The notes beneath the pieces were generated by a model that searched no databases, was not told where the DNA came from, and worked only from the letters and a program-made list of their open reading frames with translations. A stretch of 64,000 nucleotides of DNA from NCBI GenBank assembly GCA_014904845.1, contig MU119368.1, positions 1 through 64,000 on the forward strand, in the 5' to 3' direction. The position numbers and the translations under genes were made by a program. This DNA is from Acephala macrosclerotiorum (Eukaryota > Ascomycota > Leotiomycetes > Helotiales > Mollisiaceae). Positions 13,661 to 26,746 of the stretch are shown in pieces. Position 1 is the first letter of the stretch. Each line of letters starts with the position of its first letter.

Positions 13661-14440
13661 TCACAAAAGCGCTTCTTCCATCAAAATCTCTCTGAGGTCA
13701 ACGTCTTCCTCATCCATCGCCTCCTTCTCAAGTTTTCCCTGTACCGCCATCCCGTCCGCAATAACTTGCCCGTCGAACCACTCCTGAAAGGCATCCTCCA
13801 TTGCACTCCCAACACTGTGGTCCTCAAAGATCTTACACAACTCATCTTCGCCCGTCTCCTTGTCTTGGACTCGTCTCTGGACCTCTTTGATCTCGGACAA
13901 GAGATTCTCGATATCGAAGTTCTTCTCATCATCATCGTCATGTTCATTAGCGGACATGGTCTCATCGGATATGTCTTCATCAATGTCCATTGTGTTCTCT
14001 TCTTCCTCATATCCCTCAATTACCTCGTCTTCCTCCCCTTCAGCGTCAATGCAAAACTCCAATGGCAAACTCAACGCCTGGATACGCCCAGCAATGACCA
14101 AGGTTGTATACTCCTTGAGATTTTTCAAGGTCTTCTGATCCATACCCTTCTCAAAAGCATACTCATCGATGCTCTCGAGTCTTTCACTCAAGGTAGATTC
14201 TAAGGCCTTGGCTCGGGAAGCAGCGCACTTTACGCACCATCTTGGATGCGTTATCAGGAATCCGGCCTCGTCGTTTTCGGTGATGAACATCGCTATTTGG
14301 GCTGGGTGGTCTTTGTCTGTGGTCAGCGCGGGCGAGGTAATTGGGTCATATCGGTGGTGACAGGCGGCGTGGTAGTGGGGAGCCCAGAAATTGGGGTTGT
14401 GCTTGCCTGTTGGCGAGAATATGGAGGCTGTGGGTCGCAT
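13661..14440 (-). CDS. Small acidic hypothetical protein
   Basis: A single exon of 259 codons, starting at 14440 and ending at 13661, convergent with the F-box gene and about 200 bp from it. The first 75 residues hold a compact His/Cys-rich part (YHAACHHRYDPI, then PRWCVKCAAS) that could bind metal or form disulfides. The rest is helical and very acidic, with DEDISDETMSANEHDDDDEK in the middle. There is no signal peptide or membrane segment. I do not recognise a family. The uneven composition and clean open frame favour a real gene, perhaps restricted to related fungi. Confidence 0.6.
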   Translation of the reverse strand: MRPTASIFSPTGKHNPNFWAPHYHAACHHRYDPITSPALTTDKDHPAQIAMFITENDEAGFLITHPRWCVKCAASRAKALESTLSERLESIDEYAFEKGMDQKTLKNLKEYTTLVIAGRIQALSLPLEFCIDAEGEEDEVIEGYEEEENTMDIDEDISDETMSANEHDDDDEKNFDIENLLSEIKEVQRRVQDKETGEDELCKIFEDHSVGSAMEDAFQEWFDGQVIADGMAVQGKLEKEAMDEEDVDLREILMEEALL

Positions 14441-15937
14441 TGTTGCTGTTGTTGACTCGCGCGTGACGTGTCTTACGGGAAAGCTTGGATGGAAGCGAGC
14501 GCGTGTGTCGATATTGGTGATCGCACGCTAGAACAAGCGCGCTGTAGGAGGTGGTTCGACGTATGACATGAAGAGGGATAGTGTAATGTTGCTTTTGCGA
14601 GGCTGTGACGGAGGGCGAGCGCGTCGAAACTTTGCGAGTATGTATTGGCAGAGTTGATGCTTATTCGAAGTTGATGAGGTTCAAGAGTGTTGTAGTTTGA
14701 TGTCGAAGTTGTGTAGAGACAACGCGATGTTGTTTTGGCGAGTACGCGTTCTTTTGTAAGCGCCACAGAAACCTTGAGATGAGGCTGCGGACCTTAGCGT
14801 ATTTCTGCATCTGGCGAAGTTGAAGTTGTTGATATCAGGCTCGCTTAGAGGCACCAAGGAGGTCGATAGCCAAAGTTGGATGTTGACAACCGGATCCTAT
14901 TTTTGCGAAGACGCAGTGTATTGGAAGCGCTTTGGCCCTTAGTGGTGAATTTCCATGATGGAAAGCGTTGCGATGAATTGACTTTTGTTGGATTGCAATG
15001 GGTTTCGCTTATCGATGGAGATCTTATAGGGAGGCTCAATCACCGAGCTCGAACCCGCTCTTAAATCAACACAGTGTGGCTGAAGTATTCCCTCATTGTT
15101 GTACACTGTCGCTATATAGGTTCCTACGCTGCATTAATGGAGAATAATTGCATCTTTCTTCGAGTAAATAGACACGTGCGGATGAGTCACCTCGGTTTAA
15201 TCTATCCTTGTGCTACTAACCACCTTCTCGCCTTTCATCAACAAACTTCTTTTGAGAATAAACTCGTCACTGTCTCTGAAGCATTCTGGAATAAGTAAAT
15301 CCTACAATATTTGTTTGACGCTTTCAAGTGCGGCACGTGACCTTCATGTGTGATGCCTCAGGTACGTACGTAGAGCTATTCCGGACGCAGTTAGCTCTCG
15401 AGCTAGTCATTCTTGAGTCCTTTGACAAAAAGCTTTGCTTCGCTCTTCTCTTCTGTAAAAACAGTTCGAAATTCAGGATCTTGGCCGATTATCAAACTTA
15501 TGTCCGACTTCTCATGTAACATCCTCCTGGTTTCAGGAATCGTTTGAAATCCTGGCAATTTCAATCCCAGAATGTGGCGCTTTTTCGTGTTCTGGGTCCA
15601 ATAAGGGCCACTGCAGAACGCCGCTACCGTGTCTGCCCTGAGCCTCTCAGCCCCCGAATCCAACCCGCATTTTGGTTGATCTTTGCAAATCAACAGGGAC
15701 CACCACAAGCAGACCAATTAGGTTCTAGAAACTTTCTCAGATGGAGTTAGGTGGCTTATACGGTATTTATAACCCCTCTTCTGCGGCGCAGCGCGGCGGG
15801 CAGCGCTTTCTCAGACGCTGTACTGACGCCTGCTTACCATCCCCTCGTGTGCGACTTTGCAATCCTCTTCTTCCTTTCTTCTGCTTGTAAGTCGTGTGTA
15901 CTGTTTTTATTGTTTCACTTGATCGAATCCATTCATT
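14441..15937. other. Intergenic region, one doubtful open frame
   Basis: 1.5 kb without a supported gene. A minus-strand frame of about 104 codons (15403-15717) has fairly natural composition (LGLKLPGFQTIPETRR, SLIIGQDPEFRTVF), but it lacks a clear start, introns or a known family, so I do not call it. The last 200 bp should hold the kelch-gene promoter. Confidence 0.4.
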
Positions 15938-17947
15938 ATGAGGGTTTCCTTGTGGAGTTTCCTTGGAGCTTTGGCTTCGTGTGTGGTCGGTGAAGAGAAC
16001 CCCATTCACGCATCGGGGGACATTGAAGTACGGCAGCAGGAAGGCACAACGGCCACAGCCTCGAATTTCTTGCGAAGGGCATATCATGGATGTGGGTAAT
16101 TCTTTTATTCCTGTCTGCTGGTGCTTCAAGCGCATGTAAAGCTGACAATTTTTCAACAATAGCGGTCGTGGTAGGCAACTATGTGTATATTGATGGAGGA
16201 GCGTTTTCCTATTCGAGTAGTGGCTCACCAGTATATGAATATTGTACGCCTGCATAACGAATCCTCCTTCCGATCATCGATTCTAATTTATCTCAGCCAC
16301 AACGACCCTTTCGATAGATCTTTCTAAGTCATGGACCAATGCGTCCGTAACGATAAACTCGAACTCGAAGCCATCTGGTGTCCCGAATCTTGATGATGGA
16401 TCCTTGTGGTACGATGCGAAGAATAATGTACTCCTTGCTGGATTCTCTGGAGCGTCTCCACGGTTCAATACTCCATCGTCGAATTACGCGTTAGGATTGT
16501 GGCAGTTCGCTCTCGATGGCCAAGGAGGAGGAACATGGAGTGCTGTCTCAGCTGCTACAACAGAACTTCAGGATAATTTCACAAGGCCATACCAAGGATT
16601 GTCAACATGGGGAGGCGAGGCTGCTTTCACAATCGGTGGGTACGTCAGCAGCTTGACAAGTCCAGCAACTGCCAATGTATCGTCGTTTAAGCCGGTTTCC
16701 GGAATTGTGTCGTATAATATGACAACTGGTACTTTCACGAACTCGAGCGCGGCCGGGTACAATTTCAACGGCACTGCGGAGCGAGGTGTTCTCCATTATG
16801 TCCCATCCTTCGGCCCCGAAGGCATCTACGTCCTGCTTGGGGGTGATGCATCGAACTTAAATGGTTATACGCCCGGACAAAGTCTCCGCTCCTTTTCGCA
16901 ACTCACCATTTACGACCCAGCCAGCGGCAAGTTCTACAACCAAACGGCTACGGGAAATATTCCAGAGAGCCGGATCGAGTTCTGTGCTACTGGAATAAAC
17001 TCCACGAATCAAACATATGAGATGTAAGCTTTCGATTCTCCAAATACCTTGCATTGTCCTAACTGAGACGCAGATTTATGTACGCAGGCTGGGGAAGCAA
17101 TCTTGGATCCGCGGCTCTACCATTTGACGAAATATACATTCTCACATTGCCGGCATTTGAGTGGATTAAGGTCCAGTATTCGCCCGCACACCCTCGGCAT
17201 GGCCATAGCTGCCATACTGTTGGCAACAGACAAATGTTAGTCATTGGTGGAGTCGATTCATTAGCGGACACCTTGAGTTCTACCGCAATAACTTTGGACG
17301 AAGCAACATTTGCAACTGCGGACCAGTTTACGCAAGGTCTCGCTATTTTCGATATGAGCGCATTGACGTGGTCCAGCGGGTACGATGCAAATGCTGCTGC
17401 GTATGAGCAATCGACTCCAGTGCAGACTTACTACTCATCAAAGTATGTTTTCCTCCTCGTACCATTAATCGTAAGCTCACCATGTTGTAGCTCTCGTGAT
17501 CCAGCGACCTGGAGCTCACCAGGACTCCAAGCGTTGTTCCAGACGACCCATTTCACAACGGCAAGCACGACATCTTCCACACCAAGCAATCCGACAACCA
17601 CCCCAACTTCAACGCCCCTGAAATCCTCTAACACGGGCGCGGTTGCTGGCGGAATTGTGGGTGGTGTAGCAGGACTCACGATTCTCGCTGGACTGGGATG
17701 GTTCTTGTATCGACGCCGAAGCCGAAAGCAAAATCCTGCCGAGTTGAATGGAAAGTCAACCTCGCCTGGCACCGCAGCTTCCACCATTGGCGGCTACCCG
17801 GTCACTGATTACAAGTATCAGCCTATGTCGGAAGCTCCTGCTGAGCCGATAGCGCATCAGATGCCTACGCCTGAAAACTATACTGGTGGTGCTCAGAATC
17901 GGTTTGCGACAGAGTTGGATGCAAGACAGCGTCATGAGCTGCCTTGA
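15938..17947 (+). CDS. Kelch-repeat single-pass membrane protein
   Basis: Exons: 15938-16091, 16163-16243, 16297-17023, 17074-17442 and 17491-17947; 595 residues. The N-terminus (MRVSLWSFLGALASCVVGEE) is a signal peptide. The ectodomain shows the spacing of kelch beta-propeller blades (VVVGNYVYIDGGAFSY, SWGGEAAFTIGGYVS with small changes, HGHSCHTVGNRQMLVIGG). A Ser/Thr-rich stalk (about 465-490) precedes a Gly-rich transmembrane helix (about 493-517), followed by RRRSRK and a cytosolic tail of about 75 residues. This layout is common in filamentous fungi, where such proteins are presumed cell-surface or wall-associated; no substrate is known. The fourth intron (17443-17490, 48 nt) has no in-frame stop, so retaining it would add 16 residues without a shift. 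Confidence 0.87.
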
Positions 17948-18916
17948 GGAGTTTTAAAAACGGTTCTTGCAATAGATTTTGTGAAGGAGTGATTGAAATA
18001 TGTGATGATATATGGTAAGACCTGAGTCTTATTCCTCTACTTTGCAAGGAACTGCAGGCTAACGCGTTAAAAGGGCCATTTGCAGCGTCTGAAAAGCTTT
18101 ATGGGATTGCTTTGTGCTTCTGTTAATACTTTTGGGTGTATATTTTACCACTGTCGAGATGACGAGATGACGGTGCTAATGAAAGGACGTAGGGTTCGAG
18201 CCGCCAAGTGGCCGGTCAGCGCAAGAGGCACTACCGGGGATATTTGAGGGGAGGTGTGAAGTGGGCTATCCGGAACCGGTGTTTGCAAGTAAGTTAGCGT
18301 TCGAGCTGGATGATACCCTGTCAATGTATATGCAATATTCTTCGATCAGTTTCTTCATCGCTTCTTTGACTTGCCCGCCGTCGTAATCGTGGTTTCCGTT
18401 GTTGATCGGGCGGCAGCGACATCTGTGCGCCTCGTATTTCGAATCCTCAAGTCCTCAATTCTCAAAGCCCATCTTCACTTTTAAAACTCGCGTCCTCCGA
18501 GATCGGGAAATGCTGCTCTTGGAAGTAAGTACAATGACTAGCCAACTCGGGACTATGAGCAATTGTTGTTCCGAAGTGCAGATCGAGTTGCTACGCCTCA
18601 AAACTCCTGCCTGAAGAGGCTAGCTTCGGTACCCACCTTTATCTGTTCAAAACATTGGATACGAAGCATTTCTCATTCAGATGCTCTTCAACCCTCTTAC
18701 AATCCTAAGACATGATGTGTTGAAACACTTGAATAATTTTTAGAAGAAAGACCAATTTTAGCTTGTAGGCAACGGCAAGCTAGCGTGCGTGCCCCACTCT
18801 TGTGTCTCATTATTCCCTCGACCGACGTCCCTGGTTCAGTGATAGAAGAGCACAAGTCATTGGAGGTTGCCTTCATGAGTAAGTACCTCGCTAAGCGGAG
18901 ATGTCTCTCAACAGGA
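17948..18916. other. Intergenic region
   Basis: About 1 kb between the kelch and ABC transporter genes, with no supported gene. It contains one CGG-N2-CCG site inside a CCGGAACCGG palindrome (18270-18279), a possible zinc-cluster factor site upstream of the transporter. Confidence 0.4.
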
Positions 18917-21900
18917 ATGGCGCTACAACTGCTTCTCACCTCGACCAGCTGCTGTTCAGGAGCCTTTTCGCTCCAAATTAGGGACTGGGGCTCTTCAGAC
19001 GTTGTGTTCACTGTATCTACTGCTTGTACAACTGTATTTCTGTTATGCTTGCCCTTTAGACTTCATCGGCTTCGCAAATCCAACATCGAAACACCTTCGA
19101 GTTGGTATGGACCTGTCAAAGCGGTTCGTATTCTTTTCAATCTCTCCTTAATTATCGTTGCTGATATATGCACAGGTTCTGGGATTATCACTCTCGATAA
19201 TTCTCCTCGCATTCCTAGTCGAAGATTTGACCTCACCTCGGCCACATTATTTGAGCTTCGTTGTCTCAACACTCGTCTCAATCGTTGCCTCCCTCGGCTT
19301 AAGTCTCCTCCTGTTCCTCTCACAACGCCGCTTAATCCAGCCTTCCGATCTCGCAACTTTGTATCTGGTCGCATCCATCCTATGCGATATTCTTCTTCTT
19401 ACTATACCTTCAGGCCCCCCTTCTTATTTTCGATACCCAGTCCTCCTCCAATGCCTGATACAATTAGCACTCCTAATTCTCGAGTGTCAACGCAAACATC
19501 CAGCAGACAGTGCGACCTTCAAACGCCTGTCTCCAGAAGAATCGAATGGTGTTTTGAGTCGTGTCTTTTTCAGCTGGATCAATCCTATTCTTGTCCAAGG
19601 CTATAGGAATATACTTATTAATCAAGATTTACCGCCGCTCGGTCGAGATTTGACACCGAAAGCCACGAGGAGGGGGATACTTCAAGCATGGGACTCGCGA
19701 GGTGAGTTGGCGGCCTCCCAGACTTGTTCGATCATGCTGACAAAGTGCAGCCAAGCCCGAAACGAGAAGGACCTTACCTCTGGCGCTCTTCAAATGCATC
19801 AAAAGACCATTCATCGCTGCTGTTGTACCTCGACTTTTCTTGATCATTTTCCGATACTCTCAGCCTGTTCTCATCAAAGAGTCTATCAGATTCGTTCTCA
19901 CTTCCTCCGCCCGCGCAGATGGCAATCGTGGTTACTGGCTCATCATATCAGCTATCGCCGTTTATGTCGGCCTTGCTGTCAGTCTTTGCCCTCGTGTTCC
20001 TACATAGCCCACTAACAAGTTCCAGATATCAACAGGAATCTACCAGCAACGACTAAACAAACTGAAGCTCATGACTCGAAGCGCCCTCGTAGGCCTCATC
20101 CACGACAAAACCATGAACTCACCCAGCATAGCATACGACAATGGCGAATCCACAACACTCATGAGCACAGACGCAGACAGTCTTGATGGGATCGCAGAGA
20201 TGTTTCATGAGACGTGGGCACAGGCTCTTGAAGTGGTGATTGGTGTCGGTCTACTAGCTAGTGAAGTGGGCTGGATTTGGCCTCTGCTGCTCTTCCTGAT
20301 ATTCCGTAAGTCCCGGTCCTCAAATTGCTTTTTTGGTTTTGATATTAACAATGGAAAGTTTGTTCCAGAGTTAGCAGATATGTGGCAAAGAATCTCCAAC
20401 CCCGCCAAAAAGCCTGGAACAGCGCAACACAATCCCGAGTAGCGGCTACAAGCTCGATGCTCAGCTCTATGAAAACCATTAAAATGCTTGGCTTCCAGAC
20501 ATATCTCTCGACTCGAATTCGGGAGCTTCGCGAGCAAGAACTGTATGCTGCATCGAAATTGAGATGGATGAATGTTTACTATAATGCATCTGGTCAGTTC
20601 CCCCTTTCAATTAACCGAGTCGTGAACATGGATTTAATAATCATGCAGCGAATGCTCTCGGTATATTTTCCCCAGCAATCACGCTCGTGATTTACGCTAT
20701 CATAGCAGGACTCCATGGCAAGAGTCTAGATACAGAAACAGCGTTCACGACGATGGCGATTCTGAGTATGGTTACGCATCCCGCGAATATGGTTATGACG
20801 ATTGTTCCAAGGGCGATTGGAGCGATGGCTGGGTTTGAGAGGATCCAGACTTTTTTGTTGAGACCTTCTTTGCAGGATTGTCGGGAGGTAACGCCAAAGC
20901 CCAACTCGAATGTTGGCCCGAGTTCGACGATCTTGATTCAGGATGTGAGCATCGGGGAGAAGCAGCCTATCTTGGAGGATATCAATATTGACATCACGCC
21001 AGGGTCACTAACAGTAGTTTCAGGCCCAGTAGGAAGCGGTAAATCAACACTTCTCCGCGCCATTCTCGGCGAAGTCGCTCCCTCCCAAGGATCGATCAAG
21101 GTATTAACGAAGCGAATAGCATACTGCTCTCAAAAGCCCTGGCTGCCTTCCGGAAGCATCAAAGATGTCATTTTGGGCATGGCTGAGCGAGAAGAGGATG
21201 AGAGATGGTATGATGAAGTGGTGGACATGTGCTGTCTCACTCAAGATCTCAAGGCAATACCAGAAGGGGATAAAACCAGAGTTGGGAGTCGAGGGATGAA
21301 TTTAAGTGGTGGTCAGAGACAGCGGGTTGCTCTTGCGAGAGCGTTGTTTGCGAGATGTGAGATTGTGTTGTTGGATGATTGTTTTAGTGGTTTGGACGGC
21401 GAGACCGAGCACTATATCTTTGAGAACTTATTCGGTTCTTCAGGATTGTTCAAGCGACTTGGAACTACAGTTGTTCTTGTTGCAAACTCGGGTAAGTCTT
21501 CCACTCTAAATATATTGTCGGTGCTGACTCGGAAGTAGCTCATTATTTCCAAGCAGCGGACCAGATTTTGATCGTTGGGGATGGTGGAATCCAAGAACAA
21601 GGGAGCTGGCAGGATATCAAAGCCAAGTCGAATTCGATTATGAAGTTCGTCCCGAAGAGTCGGGATGCTAGTGATGGTACGTTGGTTGCGGGCTTTGATA
21701 AGTTGAACGCTCAGATGAGAGCAAGGGATGAAGCAGAGGTAGATCTTTCGAGGCAGACGGGAGATTTTGCTCTCTATGGTACGGACCCTGGTATCATGTG
21801 AACGAACATGACTGACTCGAAGCCAGGGTACTACTTCCGGTTCGCTGGATTGACGAACATCTTGCTCCTCACTGGCTTCACTGCTTCACACGCATTTTTT

Positions 21901-23789
21901 ATCACTATTCCGCAGTACTGGCTTCAACTGTGGACCCAGTCCAACAACAGCAGTCCCCTCTTCTGGATCTTGGGCTTTCTATTTTTGTCAATCATGTCCT
22001 GGGCGTCGACCAGCCTTGGGATTATGTGGTATGTAATTTATCGACACCTCCCTACACATGGGACATCTTTGCTAATGCGTACCAAGGTCAACTCTCATCC
22101 GACTCGCTCCTCAATCAGGAATGAGACTGCATCAACGTCTGCTAGATATCGTGACAAATGCACCCCTATCCTACTTCTCGAAGACAGATAATGGCTCGAT
22201 CCTAAACAGGCAAGATTCTTTCTCTCAATGTCGTACTCAAAGCTAATAAAGCTTAGGTTCAGCCAAGATATTCAACTCATAGATAAGCAATTGCCATCGG
22301 CATGCTCAAACATGAGCGCTCGTAAGTTCCAAATTCAGTTTCTTTAAAATACAACAAGATGGGCTGATGATTTTAGAAATCTTTAAGCTCGTCATGCAAG
22401 CTGTGCTCCTGTTCGTTGCTCAGAAATACCTTGCAATGTCCTTGCCTGCCTGCATGGTCGTCGTTTGGATCGTGCAAAAAGTGTACCTAAGGACTTCGAG
22501 ACAGTTGAGGTTTTTGGAGCTAGAGTCTCGTGCTGCTGTCTTTTCAAGTTTCTTAGAATCTGTCAGTATCCACCACCCCTATCAACGACTCCTGGCTGAG
22601 ATCTCTCTAGGTTGAAGGCCTCGAAACAATCCGCTCCTTCTCCTGGCGTCGCCAAACAATCGACGAAAACATCCACCGAGTCTCCAACTCTCAACGTCCC
22701 GAATTCCTCCTCCTCTCTCTCCAACGCTGGCTAAACATAGTCCTCGACCTCCTAGCAGCGGCTCTCGCATCGAGCGTCGTGGCCATAGCCGTCATCTTCC
22801 GAGGACGGATAAGCGGTGGCCAGGTCGGAGTTGCGCTCAATATTATGTTGGTAGCTAATACAACTTTGTTGAAATTGGTGGAGAACTGGACTACACTTGA
22901 GATTTCGCTGGGTGCTGTTGCGAGGTTGAAAAGTTTGGAGAAAGAGACACCTTCTGAGGGGATGAATAGGGATGGTTTTGAGCCCAACGAGAATTGGCCT
23001 TCTGAAGGGAGGATTGAGATTGTGGAGGTCACTGCGTCGTATCATGCCGATGCTGTTGCTTTGCGGAATCTCAGTTTGAGTATCAGTCCAGGTCAGAGGG
23101 TAATTATCTGTGGGCGTACTGGTAGCGGGAAGAGCTCGCTCCTTCTCATGCTTCTCCGGATCCTGGAGTTGCAGTCTGGCAAGATTGAGGTTGATGGTGT
23201 TGATATCAGTTGTTTACAACTGGATCTGCTACGACAGCGGTGCTTCATCACCGTTTCTCAAGACGCATTGCTGTTATCGAATGAGACTTTAAGATTCAAC
23301 CTGGACCCCGAACGCTCGTTATTAGACGAGATTTTGATCGATGCATTGTCGAAATGTGGACTCTGGAAACATTTCCTTGCAAGCGGAACAGACCTCGATA
23401 TCTCTTCGTTCGACGAACATCCAATCCTCGATAAAAAGATCTCGTCTTTCCCAGAGCTCTCGGTCGGTCAATGCCAAATTTTTGCTCTCTGTCGGGGAAT
23501 AATCAAAGCCAACGCGATGCGGAACGTAGGAATCAAACCCATAGTTCTCTTGGACGAAGTCACTTCATCCCTCGATCATGCCACAGAAGCGACGATACAT
23601 GGCATTATTGATGAAGAGTTCACGGGGAAGGGACATACTGTTATTATTGTGGCTCATAGGTTGAGCGTTTTGGGTGAGTATATGAGGCCTGGACGGGATG
23701 TTGTGGCGTTATTGGGGGATGGCAGGTTGGTTGAGGTTATTACGGACTTAAGGGCGGATACTTTAGAGGAATTGAGAGAGAAGAAGTGA
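18917..23789 (+). CDS. ABCC/MRP-type ABC transporter (full transporter)
   Basis: Twelve exons: 18917-19123, 19176-19701, 19751-19977, 20026-20305, 20359-20592, 20649-21491, 21539-21778, 21827-22028, 22087-22209, 22257-22321, 22377-22561 and 22611-23789; 1436 residues, the usual length. Order: a shortened TMD0, TMD1, NBD1 (Walker A GPVGSGKST about 616, signature LSGGQRQ about 709, Walker B IVLLDD about 729), TMD2, NBD2 (Walker A GRTGSGKSS about 1212, signature LSVGQCQ about 1327, Walker B IVLLDE about 1355). The motif FLCSRVSRYVAKNLQPRQK at the exon 4/5 join supports the model. The NBD2 signature is divergent, common in ABCC proteins. It probably exports organic anions, conjugates or a metabolite. 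The intron at 22210-22256 starts with GC. The start is tentative; upstream in-frame sequence exists. It converges on a flavin monooxygenase 72 bp away. Confidence 0.9.
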
Positions 23790-23861
23790 GAATAGACACC
23801 ATCGCCCCAGAGTAGCAGCCTTGAGCTGGGTATTGTTCGATGTCCTACAAAATTACGATTT

Positions 23862-25171
23862 TCAAATCTTATTCACTCTCATCCGAAACCCCGCCGGCGC
23901 CCCCTCCTCCCTCACATCACTCGCTTTCTTCGTCTTCCAGGTACTCTCCCTCGTAATACCCAACGCCCTCGCATCCCTCGCATACCCCAAAATATCCTTC
24001 TCCCACTCCTCAAACCCCATCTTCCCACCAAGAACATCCAACAATATCATCGCACTCCTCGCCGCAGAATTAACACCCAGTCCAGCCATCGGTCTCAAAC
24101 TCGCTACTGCATCACCCGCTAACAGCACTTTTCCGTTTAAGAACACGGCTTTGGGGGAGATGCAGTCGGTTATGGCTTGGATGTATGGATCTTTGGTTCT
24201 TTGGACAATTTCTGTGGCGGATGGGGAGAGGAGTTCTGCTGCGAGGGACTTTCGTTTTGAGACTACGGAGGGGGACATCTTACCGAGGGGGACGGAGACA
24301 TGGTGCAGGTTTCCGTCTTTGTTGGTCATGATGGAGGTGTATTCGGCAGAGTCTTGGGGGATGACTTGGTACCAGACCCAGTTGAAGAGTTGGTCTTTTG
24401 GATCTAGGGAGCCGTTGGGGCCTGGAATTGGGTAGCTGAATTTTTTGTTAGCCAGGATTTGGAAGAGAGATTGGAATGTGGAGAAGGGAACGAACGAAAT
24501 TAATGCGCTGTTATCGATTACGCATGCGTAGGGATGTTTCTTTGTTTCTTCTGAGATTCTGCTGAGATGTTTTTCAAGGGAACGGTTCCTCTCCATCTAA
24601 TATGGATAAACTTTCTCTCCACATCTGGAAGGAAAATATCTCTGACGCGGGAACTGGGTCCATCAGCAGCAATGAGCAGATTGACATCCATACTGTTCTC
24701 ACTGCCATTCTCATCCCGGTACTCAATCCTCACCCCTGCGTCTTGCTCTTTTACACTCAAAACCGTACACCCATCCCTATACACACCTTTCCTCACCGCC
24801 ACCTCAGGAACGGAACAATACCCACTCCTCAACCCATCAAAATTAGCCCTCAACCTATAATACAGCACATCCCAAGTCGTGCTCCTCTGCTCCATATTCG
24901 CATGCCTAATCACCTCATCCTTCGAGTTCAGGAATTGATACTCATTAGTATCCAAGCCGTACTTTTCATTTGTGAGATCGTACTTGGCCATGAATTCTTG
25001 CATTTCTGGTGCACATGATAACCCGGCACCGAGGCCGTGCATGGCGGAGTTGGGACGGCGTTCGAGAATGGTGATGTTGTGGCCAGCGTGCAAGAGGACG
25101 ATGCCGTGGATGAGTCCTCCGAGAGACCCACCTGCTATGGCAATGTTTAGGTTGGGTTTGGGTTGGGACAT
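23862..25171 (-). pseudogene. FAD-dependent monooxygenase, apparently frameshifted
   Basis: Starts at 25171 with a Rossmann fold (NIAIAGGSLGGL), then a DG motif (LLIAADGPSSRVRDIF). The distal half carries the FAD-binding GD motif (LLAGDAVASLRPMAGLG). It belongs to the aromatic-ring hydroxylase-like monooxygenases. One intron is supported: 24436-24495 (donor GTTCGT), joining ALIS to YPIPGPNGS in the order expected for the family. Between WRGTVPLKNIS (first frame) and the ISEETKKHPYACVID part (second frame), around 24545-24565, the frame changes. I find no GT-AG intron of usable size there that keeps both conserved parts. Either the gene carries a frameshift or the assembly has an indel. It lies tail-to-tail with the ABC transporter; joint modification and export of one compound is possible but unproven. 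Confidence 0.7.
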
Positions 25172-26746
25172 TTTTGTGATAGAGTTGACATGAAGACAAG
25201 AGAATGATGTAATGGCGGAATGCAGTTGTTCTTCACGAGATATTTTGTACTTGAATCGGAACGAAGGAAGAAATTGTCCGCGGCAAGGGATGGAGATAGC
25301 GAAAGTTATGGACCGATTTCATGCATATTTTTTCCATTAAGAGCTCCATTCGTTGCAGAACGCGAGGTTTCATGATCACGATGAAGCTCTTGTCCCCAAG
25401 AACCGGACGTGAGATTTTAGCCCCCGAAATCGTTCGCTTCTAGCGTTCGGCAGCATCGTGACTGGTCTTCGAATGCGAACGAATACGCGTAATGTGAAGA
25501 CCAGGGGAGCCTAAACGCTTCCATTAACTACGATGTGTTATTAAGGGAAAGGACAAGGACAGAGGGTAGGAACTGTGATTGAGGGGTCGCTAGTGTTGAA
25601 GGATCTAATTGGCCATGTCGTGTTTTGTTGACCTGAATAGGGTTTTGGTACATGATGGCTCTCAGAGCCATTGAGTTCTACAAAGTTCGGTTTGCTGGGA
25701 GATTAAAGGCGTTGATTTGCAGCAGAGAAAGACTGAAAGTCTGAATCAATAACGAGGGGTTGTCGATGATGACCTCTCCCTCGCTAAAGTGTGCACGAGC
25801 CACACTCCCCCTTTCTCCCCCCTTTTCCGATGGGCGTGGTCAATGTTAACTTCACAATCCTGTCCTTCCTTGGCTAGGGGTCGCGAAGGGAGTAAAAAAA
25901 TCGTAGCTCATCTGAACGTCTACTCAATGAGGGGTGCATTCTTCGTTGACTTTCGAGGCAGCTGATCAACCGTCAAGTCACATATGCAATTCCCCGTTGC
26001 GTTACGGGAATGCACATTTCCCGATGGTCAACAGAGAAACATGTTGAGCTAGGTTCAATCCAATACGAAATCAAGTGGTGCAGCTTACGTTGCAAAAAAA
26101 GGATTCCCAATCAAGTACATTTGCTGTTGTTGCACGAAAATTACTCCATCGGTCATGTCATCCTTTGCATCTTGTGGGGTATCATGCTCCAAGGTGTACA
26201 ATCAACGCTAAAGTAAGCTACTTTCGTTACATGTACATCTATCGAAACTTCGTGTTCAAGCACATTATCTTGAAGAGATTGAGACACACCATCGCTGCTG
26301 AAGTCTGACAGATTTTCTGCCATTCTACGACAATGAGTTGCAGAATCATTGTTAGGTTTTGGCCTTGAGATACGGGCATGCGGGATCTCAAAGCAGATGA
26401 GTTCAAAGGACTCTCAAAGGAGAGTATTATCCGAAATGCCAATTCAAACCTTTCTGATAAAAATGCAAGGCTTCGGACATTTGGTCACGCATTCCTCAGC
26501 TTAACCCGCTCGCGGTTATCGACGTACATGCAGGATTCATTCCTGACCACGGGAGAGCACATAATTTCCATACGTGTGTTCATGACCATGGCGAATTGTT
26601 TCCCGTTAAGCGGTGTCCCGGCCTCAGAAGGTTGAGCAGAGTCAACTGACCAGCCTCGAAGGGACATAAAGTCCCGCTCTCTCCCGGACATCTGGAGGAA
26701 GGGACAATTCCATCTTTTATCGCAAGAAACTAGAACAGTATAAATC
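25172..26746. other. Intergenic region
   Basis: 1.6 kb with no supported gene, repeat or RNA. It holds the promoters of the monooxygenase (minus strand) and the lectin (plus strand). Short open frames near 26000-26640 look random. Confidence 0.45.

Noticed and set aside
15403..15717. Minus-strand open frame of about 104 codons
   Set aside because: Some natural-looking text, but no recognisable family, start context or supporting exons; noted only within the intergenic entry.
18180..18215. tRNA-like GGTTCGAGCC stretch
   Set aside because: The T-arm-like string is present, but no acceptor, D or anticodon arms can be folded around it.
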